Shown piece by piece: positions 9,865 to 21,190 of a DNA stretch of 64,000 bases. The DNA is from Devosia sp. SD17-2 (lineage in GTDB: Bacteria; Pseudomonadota; Alphaproteobacteria; Rhizobiales; Devosiaceae). A program made the translations under genes and the position numbers. Position 1 is the stretch's first letter. Each line of letters starts with the position of its first letter. Under the pieces are notes generated by a model, which saw nothing but the letters and a program-made list of their open reading frames with translations, did not search any database and had not been told where the DNA came from. The DNA lies in contig NZ_CP104002.1 in NCBI RefSeq assembly GCF_029201565.1, positions 310,001 to 374,000 of the forward strand, written 5' to 3'.

Positions 9865-11128
9865 TCACGGGCGCAATTGCCCCGTGCCGTGAACGCGATA
9901 TTTGAAACTCGTCAGCTGCTCGACGCCAACCGGGCCGCGCGCATGCATCTTGCCCGTGGCAATGCCGATCTCGCCGCCGAAGCCGAACTCACCGCCATCG
10001 GCAAACTGGGTCGAGGCATTGTGCACGAGAATGGCGCTGTCGATCTCGTTGAAGAATTTTTCGACGGCAGCCGCATCCTCGGCGATGATCGCCTCGGTGT
10101 GGTGGCTCGAATAATGCTCGATATGGGCAATCGCCGCTTCGACGCTGTCGACCACCTTCACCGAAATGATGGCGTCCTCATATTCGGTCTTCCAGTCTTC
10201 CTCGGTCGCGGGGACCGCGACGGGCAGCAGGGAGAGGACGGTGGCGTCACCGCGGATTTCGCAACCCTTGGCCGCAAGGGCCTCAACGATGGGCGCCAGA
10301 TGGGTCGCGACCACATCCTTGTGGACAAGCAGGGTCTCGGCGGCGCCGCAAATGCCGGTGCGCCGCATCTTGGCGTTGAGCGTGATCGAGACGGCCTTGT
10401 CGAGATCGGCCGAGCGGTCGACATAGACATGCACTAGGCCCTCGAGATGGGCAAAGACCGGTACCCGCGCCTCGGACTGGACACGCGCCACCAGCGACTT
10501 GCCGCCGCGGGGCACGATGACGTCGATATTTCCCGAAAGCCCGCGCAGCATTTCGCCGACGGCTTCGCGATCCGTGGTCGGGACCAGCTGTACCCCATCC
10601 TCGGGCAGGCCGGCCTGCTTGAGACCCAGCCGCAGGCAGTCCACCAGTGCACGCGACGAGTGCAGGCTGTCGCTGCCGCCGCGCAGGATGACGGCATTAC
10701 CCGACTTGAGGCAAAGCGCACCGGCATCGGCCGTCACATTGGGTCGGCTCTCATAGATCACGCCGATGACCCCGAGCGGCGTCCGCACGCGCTCGATGTG
10801 CAGCCCATTGGGCCGGTCCCATTCAGCAATGATGCTGCCGACAGGATCAGGCAGCTCGGCAATGGCGCGCAGCGCGTCGGCAATTCCGTCGAGCCGCGCT
10901 TCGGTCAGCAGCAGCCGGTCCTGGAAGGCCGCGGTCATGCCCTTGGTCTTGGCATTGGCCATGTCGATGGCGTTGGCAGCCAGAATCTCCTGGCGCCTTT
11001 CGCGCACGGTAAAGGCTGCCCCGATAAGGGCAGCATGCTTGCGCTCGGCATTGGCGGTCGCCAGCGCGCTGGCAGATTTTCGCGCGCGGCTTCCGAGATC
11101 GTCCATAATCCCGGAAATATCGATGGCT

Positions 11129-11142
<14 letters not shown>
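9865..11142 (-). CDS. proA: glutamate-5-semialdehyde dehydrogenase (gamma-glutamyl phosphate reductase)
   Basis: Second step of proline synthesis, NADPH-dependent reduction of glutamyl phosphate. 425 aa with an ALDH-like fold; [14 protein letters not shown] and the catalytic cysteine segment [10 protein letters not shown] are intact, as is the C-terminal [13 protein letters not shown]. Its start overlaps the end of proB by 14 nt, so the two are translationally coupled. Nothing unusual seen. Confidence 0.98.
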
Positions 11143-13852
<2,710 letters not shown>

Positions 13853-13865
<13 letters not shown>

Positions 13866-14377
13866 TCCAGGATGAGCAACGGCTTGCCGCGATGCCGCTC
13901 GACGATGCTTTGCGTGCGCTCGATGATGACAAAGCCGATCTTTTCGAGCACGCGCGCCGATGCAGGGTTATGCTCAAGCACCCGCGCCCTTATTGTTGAG
14001 ATCCCGGCTTCGCCCGCCGCTCTGACGAGTGCCCCCGCAGCTTCCGCCCCAAAACCTTTTCGCCATTGCGGCTCTGCCAGCCAGTAGCCGAGCTCCACCG
14101 GGACGCCCTCAGCGAAATAGAGGCCGGCAATGCCGATCAGTTCATCGCTGTCACCCAGCGCAATGGCATAGGGCCGCTGCTGGCGGCGTGCAGCGCCCTT
14201 GGCAATGAAGGCGCGGCCATGCTCTTCGAGATAAGGGAAGGGCAGGGAAGCCGTGGGCTCCATGACGTTCCAATTGTTGGCTCCGGTGACGAGCGCCGCG
14301 AGGTCGCTTGCGACGGGCGTCCGCAAGCGCAGCCGTGGTGTCTCGATCACTTCGGGCAAGGCAGTCTTCAGGCACAT
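13853..14377 (-). CDS. GNAT family N-acetyltransferase (copy 2)
   Basis: 174 aa from ATG at 14377, supported by GGAGA 9 nt upstream; the longer open frame to 14620 lies inside copy 3 and has no family similarity. Contains ETPRLRLRTP, GYWLAEPQWRKGFGAEAA (acetyl-CoA loop) and the C-terminal NPASARVLEKIGF. It overlaps copy 3 by 10 nt. Substrate unknown. Confidence 0.85.
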
Positions 14378-14892
14378 TGACGGGGATCTCCGGCTGTCCA
14401 GTGCACACGCTCCAGCTTGCTGACAATATGGTCCACATTGTGCTGCATGGCATGAGAGAAACGGTACTGGCGCGTCACCTGCCGGAAGCCGAGCTGGGCG
14501 GTCAGCCGCAGGGACGCCCGGTTGTCGTGCTGGGCGCTGGCAATGATCTCCGTGCCGCCCTGAGCGAAATGCCAGTCGACGAGGGTCTGCACCGCTTCCC
14601 GGCCGTAGCCGCGGCCCCAATGCGGCCGTGCGATCCAGAACCCCATTTCATCAAACAGCGACACGCTGCCGATAACCCCGCGCTGGGGGTGCTCGACGAT
14701 AAAGAAGGCCTGTCCCGGGCGCGGTGTCGTGGTCTGGCGCAGCCATTCGATCGCCATCCCCAGCGTATAAGGCCAGGGCAGGGCGGTCAGCCATCGCGCG
14801 ACGGCATATTCGCCGATGCCGAGGGCATAGCAGGGAGCGTCCTCGGGCCGGGCGGGGCGCAGCAGCAGACGGGCGGTCCTGAGCTCGGTCAT
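14368..14892 (-). CDS. GNAT family N-acetyltransferase (copy 3)
   Basis: 174 aa. TARLLLRPARPEDAP opens the fold; GFWIARPHWGRGYGREAV is the acetyl-CoA-binding loop; DNRASLRLTAQLGF ends the core. It overlaps copy 4 by 4 nt (ATGA) and copy 2 by 10 nt. Clearly homologous to, but well diverged from, the adjacent copies. Substrate unknown. Confidence 0.85.
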   Translation of the reverse strand: MTELRTARLLLRPARPEDAPCYALGIGEYAVARWLTALPWPYTLGMAIEWLRQTTTPRPGQAFFIVEHPQRGVIGSVSLFDEMGFWIARPHWGRGYGREAVQTLVDWHFAQGGTEIIASAQHDNRASLRLTAQLGFRQVTRQYRFSHAMQHNVDHIVSKLERVHWTAGDPRQCA

Positions 14893-15416
14893 CTTGATAA
14901 ATCCAGCCGGAGGAACGTTGCCGGTGCGCCGGCATTGGGGCCAATGGTTTCCGGCCCCTGGCTGGTTTCGATAAAGCCGAGTTTGCCAAGGACATTGAGC
15001 GAACGCGCGTTCTCACTGAGCGCGCGGCTGCGCAGACCGGTCATGCCGGCCGCTCGCGCGGCCGCGATCACCGCTCGGGCGGCCTCCGTGGCATAGCCGT
15101 GGCCCCAAAAGTCCTCGCCCAGCCAATAGCCCAGCTCAGGCAGGTCATCGTCGGAAAAGGTGAGGCCCACGACGCCGATCAAGCCGCCATCCAGCATCAG
15201 GCCGTAGCACTGCTCGGCGTCGGTGGGCACGATCTCTTCAACGAAGAAGCGGGCGTCCTCTTCCGAATAGGGGAAGGGGAGCCGCGCCATCCATTTGTGG
15301 ATGTTCCGGTTATTGCAATGCCGTGCGATCGCCGGGATGTCCGCTGCGGTCGGAGTGGCCAGGACCAGTCGGTCCGTCACAATGCGGGCGGGCAGGCGAA
15401 GCGCGGTGGTGGTCAT
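14889..15416 (-). CDS. GNAT family N-acetyltransferase (copy 4, first of unit)
   Basis: 175 aa from ATG 15416, with GGAG 8 nt upstream; the longer open frame to 15473 runs into the terminator hairpin and is not used. IVTDRLVLATPTAADIP, GYWLGEDFWGHGYATEAA and NARSLNVLGKLGF are the family segments. First gene of the leftward GNAT-obgE-proBA block, just after the rpmA terminator, so its promoter should lie close by or transcription reads through. Substrate unknown. Confidence 0.85.
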   Translation of the reverse strand: MTTTALRLPARIVTDRLVLATPTAADIPAIARHCNNRNIHKWMARLPFPYSEEDARFFVEEIVPTDAEQCYGLMLDGGLIGVVGLTFSDDDLPELGYWLGEDFWGHGYATEAARAVIAAARAAGMTGLRSRALSENARSLNVLGKLGFIETSQGPETIGPNAGAPATFLRLDLSR

Positions 15417-15436
15417 GGCAAAACTCCGGAACGGAA

Positions 15437-15466
15437 AAAGGGGAACCGGTGGACCGGTTCCCCTTT
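15437..15466 (-). terminator. terminator of the rplU-rpmA operon
   Basis: Perfect 14-bp inverted repeat AAAGGGGAACCGGT / ACCGGTTCCCCTTT around a 2-nt centre, 66 nt beyond the rpmA stop. Read leftwards it ends in TTTTT, the form of an intrinsic terminator. Confidence 0.88.
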
Positions 15467-15532
15467 CTCGCAATTCGGTTGTGCCAAACGCTGCCGGGGA
15501 ACAAGGTCACCGGCGGGTTGTGGCCTGCCGGG

Positions 15533-15799
<267 letters not shown>

Positions 15800-15811
15800 C
15801 TCTAGGGCTCC

Positions 15812-16306
15812 TTATTCCTGATCGGCCTTCGGAGCTGCCTTCTTGGCAGCGGCCTTCTTTGCCGGCTTTTCAGCAGCGGCTTCGTCGGTAGCGGCCTTCT
15901 TGGCAGCAGGCTTCTTAGCAGCAGCCTTCTTGGCCGGAGCTTCTTCGGTCACAGCAGCCGGAGCTTCTGCCTTGGCGGCAGCAGCGATCGTCGGCTTTGC
16001 GCCGCCGGTCAGGATCTCGGTGATGCGAACGGTGGTCAGCTGCTGGCGGTGACCGTTGCGGCGACGCGAATTGTGGCGGCGGCGCTTCTTGAAGATGATG
16101 ACGGTCTTCTGCTTCTTGGTCTCAACCAGTTCAGCAGCGACCAGAGCGCCTTCCACCAGCGGTGCGCCGATGATGTCGCCGACCATGAGGACTTCGTCAA
16201 AGGTGACGATGTCGCCGGCCTGGGCGTCGAGCTTCTCAATCTTGATGACGTCGTTCGCAGCAACCTTGTACTGCTTACCGCCCGTCTTGATGACAGCGAA
16301 AGTCAT
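15812..16306 (-). CDS. rplU: 50S ribosomal protein L21 with Ala/Lys-rich C-terminal extension
   Basis: 164 aa from ATG 16306 ([15 protein letters not shown]). Residues 1-103 are a full L21, with [17 protein letters not shown] as the rRNA-binding loop. Residues 104-164 are an added low-complexity tail of [16 protein letters not shown] type repeats, resembling histone H1 tails. A longer open frame upstream is not used. Promoter at 16477-16505; co-transcribed with rpmA. Confidence 0.95.
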   Translation of the reverse strand: MTFAVIKTGGKQYKVAANDVIKIEKLDAQAGDIVTFDEVLMVGDIIGAPLVEGALVAAELVETKKQKTVIIFKKRRRHNSRRRNGHRQQLTTVRITEILTGGAKPTIAAAAKAEAPAAVTEEAPAKKAAAKKPAAKKAATDEAAAEKPAKKAAAKKAAPKADQE

Positions 16307-16476
16307 ATGAACACCGGATGGTTCAAACACCCGGTCCCTTTTCTGTCGCGCCCTGTGGCACCGCGGCTTGCCTGCCTGTTGCGGTTTTCTCGGATGGGCC
16401 AAATGGCCGGCAGCCTCGAGCAGCGTTTTCAAACAAAACCAGTGCGTCGGACGAGCCGGCACACATGGATCGGGCG

Positions 16477-16505
16477 CTTATCGGGAAAACCAGCCCGAGA
16501 GTCAA
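16477..16505 (-). promoter_or_regulatory. candidate sigma-70-type promoter for rplU-rpmA
   Basis: Read leftwards: TTGACT (16505-16500), 17-nt spacer, GATAAG (16482-16477). It is about 170 nt before the rplU start, leaving a leader of roughly 160 nt. The 235-nt gap 16307-16541 holds no gene. Confidence 0.5.
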
Positions 16506-16519
16506 GGTCTTTCGGGCTG
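16491..16519 (-). terminator. candidate terminator of the MBL-fold gene
   Basis: CAGCCCGA (16491-16498) pairs perfectly with TCGGGCTG (16512-16519). Read leftwards the stem is followed by GTTTTCCC, a short U-run. It lies just after the stop at 16542 and overlaps the -35 element proposed for rplU. Confidence 0.5.
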
Positions 16520-16541
16520 TTGAGGGTGGTTACGACGGGGC

Positions 16542-17312
16542 TTAGCCCTGCCCGTTCGGATACCAGTTCCGCAGGCGGACCTCGGTATGGTCGCCGATGC
16601 CGGCTTCGAGCCCGCTGAGATCGCTCTCGCCGTAGTGATAGGGATAGAGAATTTTCGGCTTGAAGCTGTTGGTGGCCTCGATGGCCTGCTCGGGTGTCAT
16701 GGTGAAGGGCAGGTTCATCGGCAGGAAGGCGACGGCGATATCGGTCAGCGCCAGCATGTCCTCGGTCGGCTCTGTGTCGCCCGCGACATAGAATTTGCTG
16801 TCGTCGAAATTCAGCACATAGCCGTTGCCAATGTTGACCGGGTGATAACGCATCCGGTCCTCGGTGATATTGTGTGCGGCAATGGCCTTAACCGGCACGC
16901 CGTCGATTTCACCCTCATCGCCATTGGCCATGGCGGTGGCATTTGCCTTAAGGGCGGCGGGCAGTTTCTCGAAGACATCAGCATTGGTGACAAGCGGTAC
17001 AGAGGCGCCGATGGCCTCAAGCGTGGGCACATCGAAATGGTCGCCATGGCCGTGGGTAATTAGGATTGCCGTCGGCGCGGGCAGGGCGGCGTAGCGGCCT
17101 GGCCCACCCACGGGGTCTATATAGAGGACCTTGTCGCCCCATTGGAGCACCAGGCTCGCGTGATCCACGGGATGAATGATGACATCCCCTGCGCTCGTCG
17201 AAATCGTGTCGGCCACGCCCGTCTCCTGTGCCTGCGCCAGCCCGGCGCGGCTGATGGAGAGTACAATAGGCAAGCCGGCGAGACCGGCAACAATTGTGCG
17301 TCTGGTAACCAC
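16542..17312 (-). CDS. exported metallo-beta-lactamase-fold hydrolase (UlaG-like)
   Basis: 256 aa from GTG 17312, chosen because GGGAGA lies 6 nt upstream and it begins with a twin-arginine-like signal (MVTRRTIVAGLAGLPIV...AQAQE). The metal motif THGHGDHFD, a downstream AHN, YVAGDTEPT and the final YPYHYG fit the MBL superfamily, UlaG/L-ascorbate-lactonase-like branch. Probably exported to the periplasm. Such proteins are often annotated as metal-dependent hydrolases without a known substrate. Stands alone between rplU and the tRNA gene. Confidence 0.82.
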   Translation of the reverse strand: MVTRRTIVAGLAGLPIVLSISRAGLAQAQETGVADTISTSAGDVIIHPVDHASLVLQWGDKVLYIDPVGGPGRYAALPAPTAILITHGHGDHFDVPTLEAIGASVPLVTNADVFEKLPAALKANATAMANGDEGEIDGVPVKAIAAHNITEDRMRYHPVNIGNGYVLNFDDSKFYVAGDTEPTEDMLALTDIAVAFLPMNLPFTMTPEQAIEATNSFKPKILYPYHYGESDLSGLEAGIGDHTEVRLRNWYPNGQG

Positions 17313-17574
17313 AACAAATCTCCCGTTTTGCGTGCAGAGGAGGCACTCTAGCCCAAGCACGTGCCGTGGCACGACGCCGCACGCAATTGTGACGGCGGAT
17401 AAGCAGCATGGTTCGACGGGGTTCCCTGCATGGCAAACGCGCGAAATTGGTGCCCCTCGATTTTTCCTGTGTGGAGCTGTGACAAGAGGTGTTGCAGGAC
17501 CCGCTTTGCTATGTAATAAGCGCCGCCGTATCGACCAGCCGCGATCCCTTCCTCGGGTTCGCTTTCGATCTCGC

Positions 17575-17664
17575 GGAGAGATGGCAGAGCGGTTGAATGC
17601 ACCGCACTCGAAATGCGGCATAGGGGCAACTCTATCGGGGGTTCGAATCCCTCTCTCTCCGCCA
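17575..17664 (+). tRNA. tRNA-Ser (anticodon CGA)
   Basis: Class II tRNA, 90 nt with encoded CCA. The acceptor arm GGAGAGA pairs with TCTCTCC. The anticodon stem CCGCA/TGCGG encloses loop CTCGAAA, giving anticodon CGA. A long variable arm (serine type) and GGTTCGAATCC T-arm are present; discriminator base G, then CCA at 17662-17664. Confidence 0.97.
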
Positions 17665-17840
17665 CTTCTCCCCTATCTTTCATGGCAGGTTATTCTGGTG
17701 CCAAAGCCAGGATATGTGTTGGGACGTGTCCGTCGGGACTTGTCTTCCATCTCAGTTTTGCGGGCATCGGGTTATGATATGCCTGATGCGCCAGGCAGCC
17801 GTGCGCGCCCAGAAACATGCGAAATCTCGCATTTTCGTCA

Positions 17841-17872
17841 ACTGTTGACAGTTACCAGTTTAGTTGCATACT
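17841..17872 (+). promoter_or_regulatory. island operator 1 over a candidate promoter
   Basis: Exact 12-mer ACTGTTGACAGT at 17841-17852 (AACTGTTGACAGTT with flanks). Its TTGACA (17845-17850) is spaced 16 nt from CATACT (17867-17872), so a bound repressor would cover the -35. Lies 104 nt before the binding-protein gene. Sequence match seen; binding by the GntR protein at 28447 is inferred. The rest of 17665-17955 shows no gene. Confidence 0.7.
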
Positions 17873-17955
17873 GCCTTTGACGTGCTCTGAGAGGGGTGCC
17901 GTGTCTGCGAGGAGCAGACGGGCCAGCCGTGCACGAAACAAAGGGAATTTCGTAA

Positions 17956-19461
17956 ATGACACATTTTGGGCGAATCCAAGGCCTGGCTGCCGCTGCATTG
18001 TTTGGCGCCTCGTCACTGCTGGCGCTGACGGTTGCAGCGACGGCTGCTCCGGAAGAACTCACCATCGCACTCTCGGGTGACATGCCGACGCTCGATCCGA
18101 GCAAGGACACCTCCCCGATCGGTCTGAACCTGCGTCTGAACGTGTTCAACGCCCTGACCGAAATCGGCAGGAACGGCGAAGTCATTCCGCAGATGGCTGA
18201 AAGCTGGACCGTCAGCGAAGACCTCGTCGAATGGACCTTCAAGCTTCACGAAGGCATCAAGTTCCACGACGGCTCGCTGATGACTTCCGACGACGTTGTC
18301 TTCACCACCGAGAAGGTGCTGGCTGACGACACCTCGCCGGTGCGTTCGTTCCTGCGTCTCGTCAAGACCGTCGAGGCCGTGGACGCGAACACCGTCAAGT
18401 TCTCGCTGACACAGCCTTATGCGATGTTTGATCGCCAGATTAAGTATCTGTACGTCATGTCGCGCGCCTATTACGACAAGGTTGGCGATACCGGCTATGC
18501 GACCGCCCCGATCGGCACCGGCCCTTACCGCCTCGCCGAGTGGGTCAAGGATGACCGCATGGTTCTGGAAGCCTTCCCGGACTATTTCGGCGGCGAGCCG
18601 GCCGTCAAGAAGGGCATTTTCCGTCCAATCCCGTCCGATGCAGCCCGCGCGAACGCCGTGCTGTCGGGTGAGATCGACCTCGTTCCGAGCATTGCGCCAT
18701 CGCTGATGGACATGGTTGGTGGTAACCCGGATGTGCGCGTTGCCATTGCACCGGGCTACCGCGTCACCTTCCTCGAAATGAATCCGGATCTGGCACCCTT
18801 CGACAATGCAAAGATCCGTCAGGCTGTGGACGTCGCAATCGATCGTCAGGCGATCGCCGAGCGTCTGATGCGCGGCACCGGCAAGGCAACCGGCAGCCTC
18901 ATCCCGAGCTCCAATGGCGGCTTTGACGCCTCGCTCGAGCCGACGGCCTATGATCCGGCCCTCGCCAAGCAGCTGGTTCAGGAATCCGGCTATGATGGCA
19001 CGCCCATCCCGCTGGACTACCCGAACAACAACTACCCGATGGCCAATGAAGTGGCGCAGGCCATTGCCGGCTACCTGACCGAGGCCGGTCTGAAGGTCCA
19101 GCTCAACCCGATGGAATTCACGGCGTTCTTCCCCGCCTGGGTCCAGAACAAGATGAGCCCGATCTACTACTTCGCCTACGGCTCGTCGCAGTTCCACGCC
19201 GAGAACATCCTCGCGACCGTGTTCGAATCCGGTGGCCATATCCGCCGCATCAATCCGGAGATCGACGTTCTGGTGAAGGCCCAGCGTGAAGAGCTCGACC
19301 AGGACAAGAAGAACGAAATGATCTCCCAGATCTGGGAGATCGCTGCCGAAGAGCGCCAGTTTATCCCGCTGTACGAAATGCAGCAGGTCTATGCGGTCAA
19401 GGCCGACATCGACTACACGCCGTTCCCGGATGAGGTCGTTCGCCTCTACACCTTCGAGTAG
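17956..19461 (+). CDS. ABC transporter substrate-binding protein, family 5 (dipeptide/oligopeptide type)
   Basis: 501 aa: Sec-type signal peptide (about 1-31, ...AATAAP), then the SBP_bac_5 fold with GDMPTLDPSKDTSPIG, NVFNALTEI, WTFKLHEGIKFHDG and IGTGPYRLAEW. Captures substrate in the periplasm. It probably serves the permease/ATPase set at 32749-36538, 13 kb away, as no other family 5 importer genes are in view and both units carry the same operator. Ligand unknown; the family binds peptides but also nickel, opines and glutathione. A strong terminator follows. Confidence 0.92.
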   Translation: MTHFGRIQGLAAAALFGASSLLALTVAATAAPEELTIALSGDMPTLDPSKDTSPIGLNLRLNVFNALTEIGRNGEVIPQMAESWTVSEDLVEWTFKLHEGIKFHDGSLMTSDDVVFTTEKVLADDTSPVRSFLRLVKTVEAVDANTVKFSLTQPYAMFDRQIKYLYVMSRAYYDKVGDTGYATAPIGTGPYRLAEWVKDDRMVLEAFPDYFGGEPAVKKGIFRPIPSDAARANAVLSGEIDLVPSIAPSLMDMVGGNPDVRVAIAPGYRVTFLEMNPDLAPFDNAKIRQAVDVAIDRQAIAERLMRGTGKATGSLIPSSNGGFDASLEPTAYDPALAKQLVQESGYDGTPIPLDYPNNNYPMANEVAQAIAGYLTEAGLKVQLNPMEFTAFFPAWVQNKMSPIYYFAYGSSQFHAENILATVFESGGHIRRINPEIDVLVKAQREELDQDKKNEMISQIWEIAAEERQFIPLYEMQQVYAVKADIDYTPFPDEVVRLYTFE

Positions 19462-19482
19462 TTCTGCTCGCAGCTGCGTACG

Positions 19483-19515
19483 AATGGGCTGGCCTTGCGC
19501 CAGCCCATTTTTATT
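19483..19515 (+). terminator. terminator of the binding-protein gene
   Basis: AATGGGCTGG / CCAGCCCATT stem (19483-19492, 19500-19509) followed by TTTATTT, 21 nt after the stop. Confidence 0.9.
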
Positions 19516-19559
19516 TCCGTGGCTTGCGCACTGAGCAGGTGGGGAAGTCGTTCAGATAC

Positions 19560-19590
19560 AAAAAAGCCCGGCTGAGCCGGGCTTTTTGAT
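19560..19590 (-). terminator. terminator of the leftward flavoprotein operon
   Basis: GCCCGGC / GCCGGGC stem with a 3-nt loop, A-run on one side and T-run on the other, so it can work in both directions; read leftwards it ends in TTTTTT. Lies 12 nt after the stop at 19602. Confidence 0.9.
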
Positions 19591-19601
19591 TTTGGCTGAC
19601 C

Positions 19602-21179
19602 CTACTGGTAGAGGGTAAAGAGATTGCCGGGGCTCATGATGCCGGCCGGGTCGAACTCTTTTTTGAGCGTTTCGTAGAGAGCGCGCACCGCAGGCGTACG
19701 GGTCTCCATGAAGGGGTATTTGCGGCCGATCTGCATATGCACGCCGCCCAGCTCGCGCCATTCGGCAAGAATGTCCTTGGTCAGCACTTTGAGGCGCTCG
19801 CGCGATTTCGGATTGTCGGGGCGCTTGCGCAGGGCTGCCTTCTGGGCGTCGCTCATAAAGCTCAGGTGCAGCGGCAGGGGCGCGTCTGACCAGCGGATGA
19901 GAGTTTCCACACCCACGCCGGACGGGCCGTGTGTCGACAGCAGGTAGCCATGGGAAATGCCATGGGCCTTGAGGTCTTCCGCATCGCGCTGGAAAATGGC
20001 CTCGGTGCGATTGAAGCACTCGCCGCCGAGCGAATTGGGCACGACCGTGTGCAGCCAGGCCATGCGCTTGCCGGAGGGCGTCAGCAGGCCAGACATGGGC
20101 GGGAAGGGCATGTTGCGCATGACGCGCGGAATGGAGGCGGGGATTTCCCGCCCACCTGCATCGCGTGCGATGGCGCGGACACGCCGGGCGCGCCGATTGG
20201 CGTCGTGCTGGTCGCCGCCTTCGACGACCGTATTCATCAGGTAGCCGATCTTCTTGGCAAAGCGGCGGCCATGCAGCGCGATCAGGCCCGCATCGCGGAC
20301 GCCGGCGGTGAGGCTGGAGGCGCCCTTGACCACTTCGAGAGCGATCTTGATATCGGCGATCAGGCCTTCGCTGGCCATGCGGGACTGGGCTGAGAATGGG
20401 TCCATGCCCTGGCATTCGGTCGCCAGCATTTCGGCGCCGATCTGGCCCATGGCGCCCATCTGGGCTGCCGGATCATCGAAGGAGAAGCTGACATAGGCCT
20501 CGCCTTTGGAGGCCGGGATGAGCTGCAGCGTAATCTCGGTCTTGACGCCGAAGGCGCCGCAATCACCGAGGAACATGCCGGTGATGTCGGGGCCGTAATT
20601 GCGGAAGAAGGGGCCAGTGTTCTCGCCACCTGCCGATCCTGTGACAACCACCTCGCCGGTGCCCGTCACAACCCGCAGGCCAATCACTGTTTCCGCGGAG
20701 CTGCCGCGCGAGGCCGAGCCAAAGAATTTTGCGCCTTGCGACACCGAGGCGCCGACAGTGGCGTGGCGGCCGGAGAACGTGCCCCAGAAGGGTGTCGTCA
20801 GTCCCAGTGGCCGGAGCGCATCGCGCAGGGCGGACCAAGTGACGCCGGGCTGCACTGTGACATAGCGGTCTGTCGCGTTGAGCTCGATGATGGCATCGAG
20901 CCCCGACATGTCGATGAGCGCGCATCCCGGCCGGTTCGGCAGATAACCCGAGCTGTAGGAGAGCCCCCCGCCCCTGACATAGAGACCGACGCCGAAACCC
21001 TGCGCGGCACTGACCAGCTGCATGACGTCATTCTCGTCGCGGGGACGGAAGACGGCTTCGGGTGTGTTCGGGGCATTATAGAAGACGTCGGTGGCGTATA
21101 GCGCGAGGTCCTCTGTGATGGCCGGGATGTCCGATACGCTTGAGATCAAGCGTGCCAGTGCGTCAGATGTGGTGCTCAC
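19602..21179 (-). CDS. FAD-binding oxidoreductase, VAO/PCMH (GlcD-like) family
   Basis: 525 aa. The N-terminal PCMH FAD domain (about residues 35-230) has RPRDENDV, the pyrophosphate loop RGGGLSYSSG (69-78) and GRHATVGASVSQGAKFFGSA; the C-terminal cap ends MSPGNLFTLYQ. The spot where some family members carry a FAD-linking His has Leu73, so FAD is probably not covalently bound there. Relatives oxidise alcohols, 2-hydroxy acids or para-alkyl phenols. No signal peptide. Third gene of a leftward operon, 11 nt after the hydantoinase-like gene. Substrate unknown. Confidence 0.85.
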   Translation of the reverse strand: MSTTSDALARLISSVSDIPAITEDLALYATDVFYNAPNTPEAVFRPRDENDVMQLVSAAQGFGVGLYVRGGGLSYSSGYLPNRPGCALIDMSGLDAIIELNATDRYVTVQPGVTWSALRDALRPLGLTTPFWGTFSGRHATVGASVSQGAKFFGSASRGSSAETVIGLRVVTGTGEVVVTGSAGGENTGPFFRNYGPDITGMFLGDCGAFGVKTEITLQLIPASKGEAYVSFSFDDPAAQMGAMGQIGAEMLATECQGMDPFSAQSRMASEGLIADIKIALEVVKGASSLTAGVRDAGLIALHGRRFAKKIGYLMNTVVEGGDQHDANRRARRVRAIARDAGGREIPASIPRVMRNMPFPPMSGLLTPSGKRMAWLHTVVPNSLGGECFNRTEAIFQRDAEDLKAHGISHGYLLSTHGPSGVGVETLIRWSDAPLPLHLSFMSDAQKAALRKRPDNPKSRERLKVLTKDILAEWRELGGVHMQIGRKYPFMETRTPAVRALYETLKKEFDPAGIMSPGNLFTLYQ

Positions 21180-21190
21180 GGGCAGTATTC

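Noticed and set aside
16307..16476. Riboswitch or conserved L21 leader before rplU
   Set aside because: Only a short imperfect direct repeat (GGTGTT) is visible near the start; no convincing conserved structure could be drawn by eye.
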